Of a DNA stretch of 64,000 nt, positions 63,900-64,000 are shown piece after piece. Location of the stretch: NCBI RefSeq assembly GCF_023718305.1, contig NZ_QEYO01000009.1:122170-186169 (forward strand), in the 5' to 3' direction. The DNA is from Gramella sp. AN32 (GTDB taxonomy: Bacteria > Bacteroidota > Bacteroidia > Flavobacteriales > Flavobacteriaceae). Each line of letters opens with the position of its first letter. The first letter of the stretch is position 1. A program made the translations under genes and the position numbers. Under the pieces are notes generated by a model. The model saw nothing but the letters and a program-made list of their open reading frames with translations, was not told where the DNA came from and ran no database searches.

Positions 63900-64000
63900 T
63901 TTCTTGTGCTAACGTGGGCAGGAATCTTTATCTATATTAAATTTAATACGAACTCTATGTGTGGCCGTTTTAAAAATTGGTGCTGGAAATAAAGCCCGTG
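63900..64000. other. Unassigned sequence to the window edge
   Basis: The 101 nt after the nuclease-like gene show no start of a recognisable gene. The nuclease frame stays open for a further 30 codons after its stop, without recognisable similarity. Confidence 0.4.

Larger units (their letters stand above)
60928..64000 (+). mobile_element. Left end of an integrative element in a tRNA gene
   Basis: The element begins at the duplicated 3' half of a tRNA gene (attL) and has its integrase 163 nt inside. It carries a two-gene cargo module and continues beyond the window. The tRNA fragment is on the minus strand, so the intact tRNA gene is expected at the right end. Confidence 0.8.

Noticed and set aside
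63900..63992. Readthrough extension of the nuclease-like gene
   Set aside because: The frame stays open for 30 codons after TAA, but the translation has no similarity to the nuclease core and no frameshift signal is visible.
1..64000. CRISPR array, rRNA operon or complete tRNA gene
   Set aside because: No regularly spaced repeats, rRNA segments or full cloverleaf were found; the only tRNA-like segment is the truncated 3' half at 60928-60969.

Overview
The window looks like chromosome of a Flavobacteriaceae-type Bacteroidota, probably a marine or polysaccharide-degrading genus of the Gramella/Zunongwangia/Zobellia kind. The evidence is AT-rich DNA, a SusC/SusD pair with sulfatases, a hybrid two-component-like regulator with an AraC output domain, GIN-domain and FtsX-type permease families, weak Shine-Dalgarno sequences and dispersed flavobacterial intergenic hairpins. 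Genus is an inference; no rRNA or marker gene is present.

Region 1 (1-7.3 kb): the 3' end of a GH31 alpha-glucosidase, a repeat-rich gap, then on the minus strand a 1284-residue periplasmic-propeller regulator whose phosphorelay residues are all replaced, a DUF4403-like protein and a 45-residue membrane peptide with its own terminator. Region 2 (7.5-11 kb): a minus-strand set for alpha-GalNAc use, made of a Tat-exported GH109 glycosidase, a NahK-like sugar 1-kinase and a sugar-1-phosphate nucleotidyltransferase.

Region 3 (11-38.9 kb): a histidine kinase and an NtrC-type sigma-54 activator, divergent from a very large ABC export locus. It holds a membrane-fusion adaptor, an ATPase, eight tandem full-length (787-815 residue) MacB/FtsX-type permeases, a GIN-domain exported protein between permeases 7 and 8, a second ATPase and a TolC-type outer-membrane channel. 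Two families of hairpin repeat occupy the gaps between permeases. A strong terminator closes the locus.

Region 4 (39-60.4 kb): a YegP-like protein, an integrase remnant, then a polysaccharide utilisation locus. Minus-strand genes encode a parvulin/SurA-like lipoprotein, a right-handed beta-helix lipoprotein (candidate lyase), a sulfatase and a LacI-family regulator. Plus-strand genes encode SusC, SusD, a GH2 with the N-x-K uronate motif, a GH39-like lipoprotein, a sulfatase, an SGNH-esterase/GH88 fusion, a PhoD-like lipoprotein and a third sulfatase. The enzymes predict a sulfated, probably acetylated, glucuronate-containing glycan. Two copies of a 14-bp LacI-type operator, in opposite orientations, lie in the divergent promoter region.

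Region 5 (60.9-64 kb): the left end of an integrative element: a duplicated 3' half of a CAU-anticodon tRNA (attL), a tandem 11-bp repeat, a tyrosine integrase, and a two-gene cargo module consisting of an unrecognised helical protein and a PD-(D/E)xK nuclease-like protein. This is a plausible uncharacterised defence module. The element runs past the end of the window.
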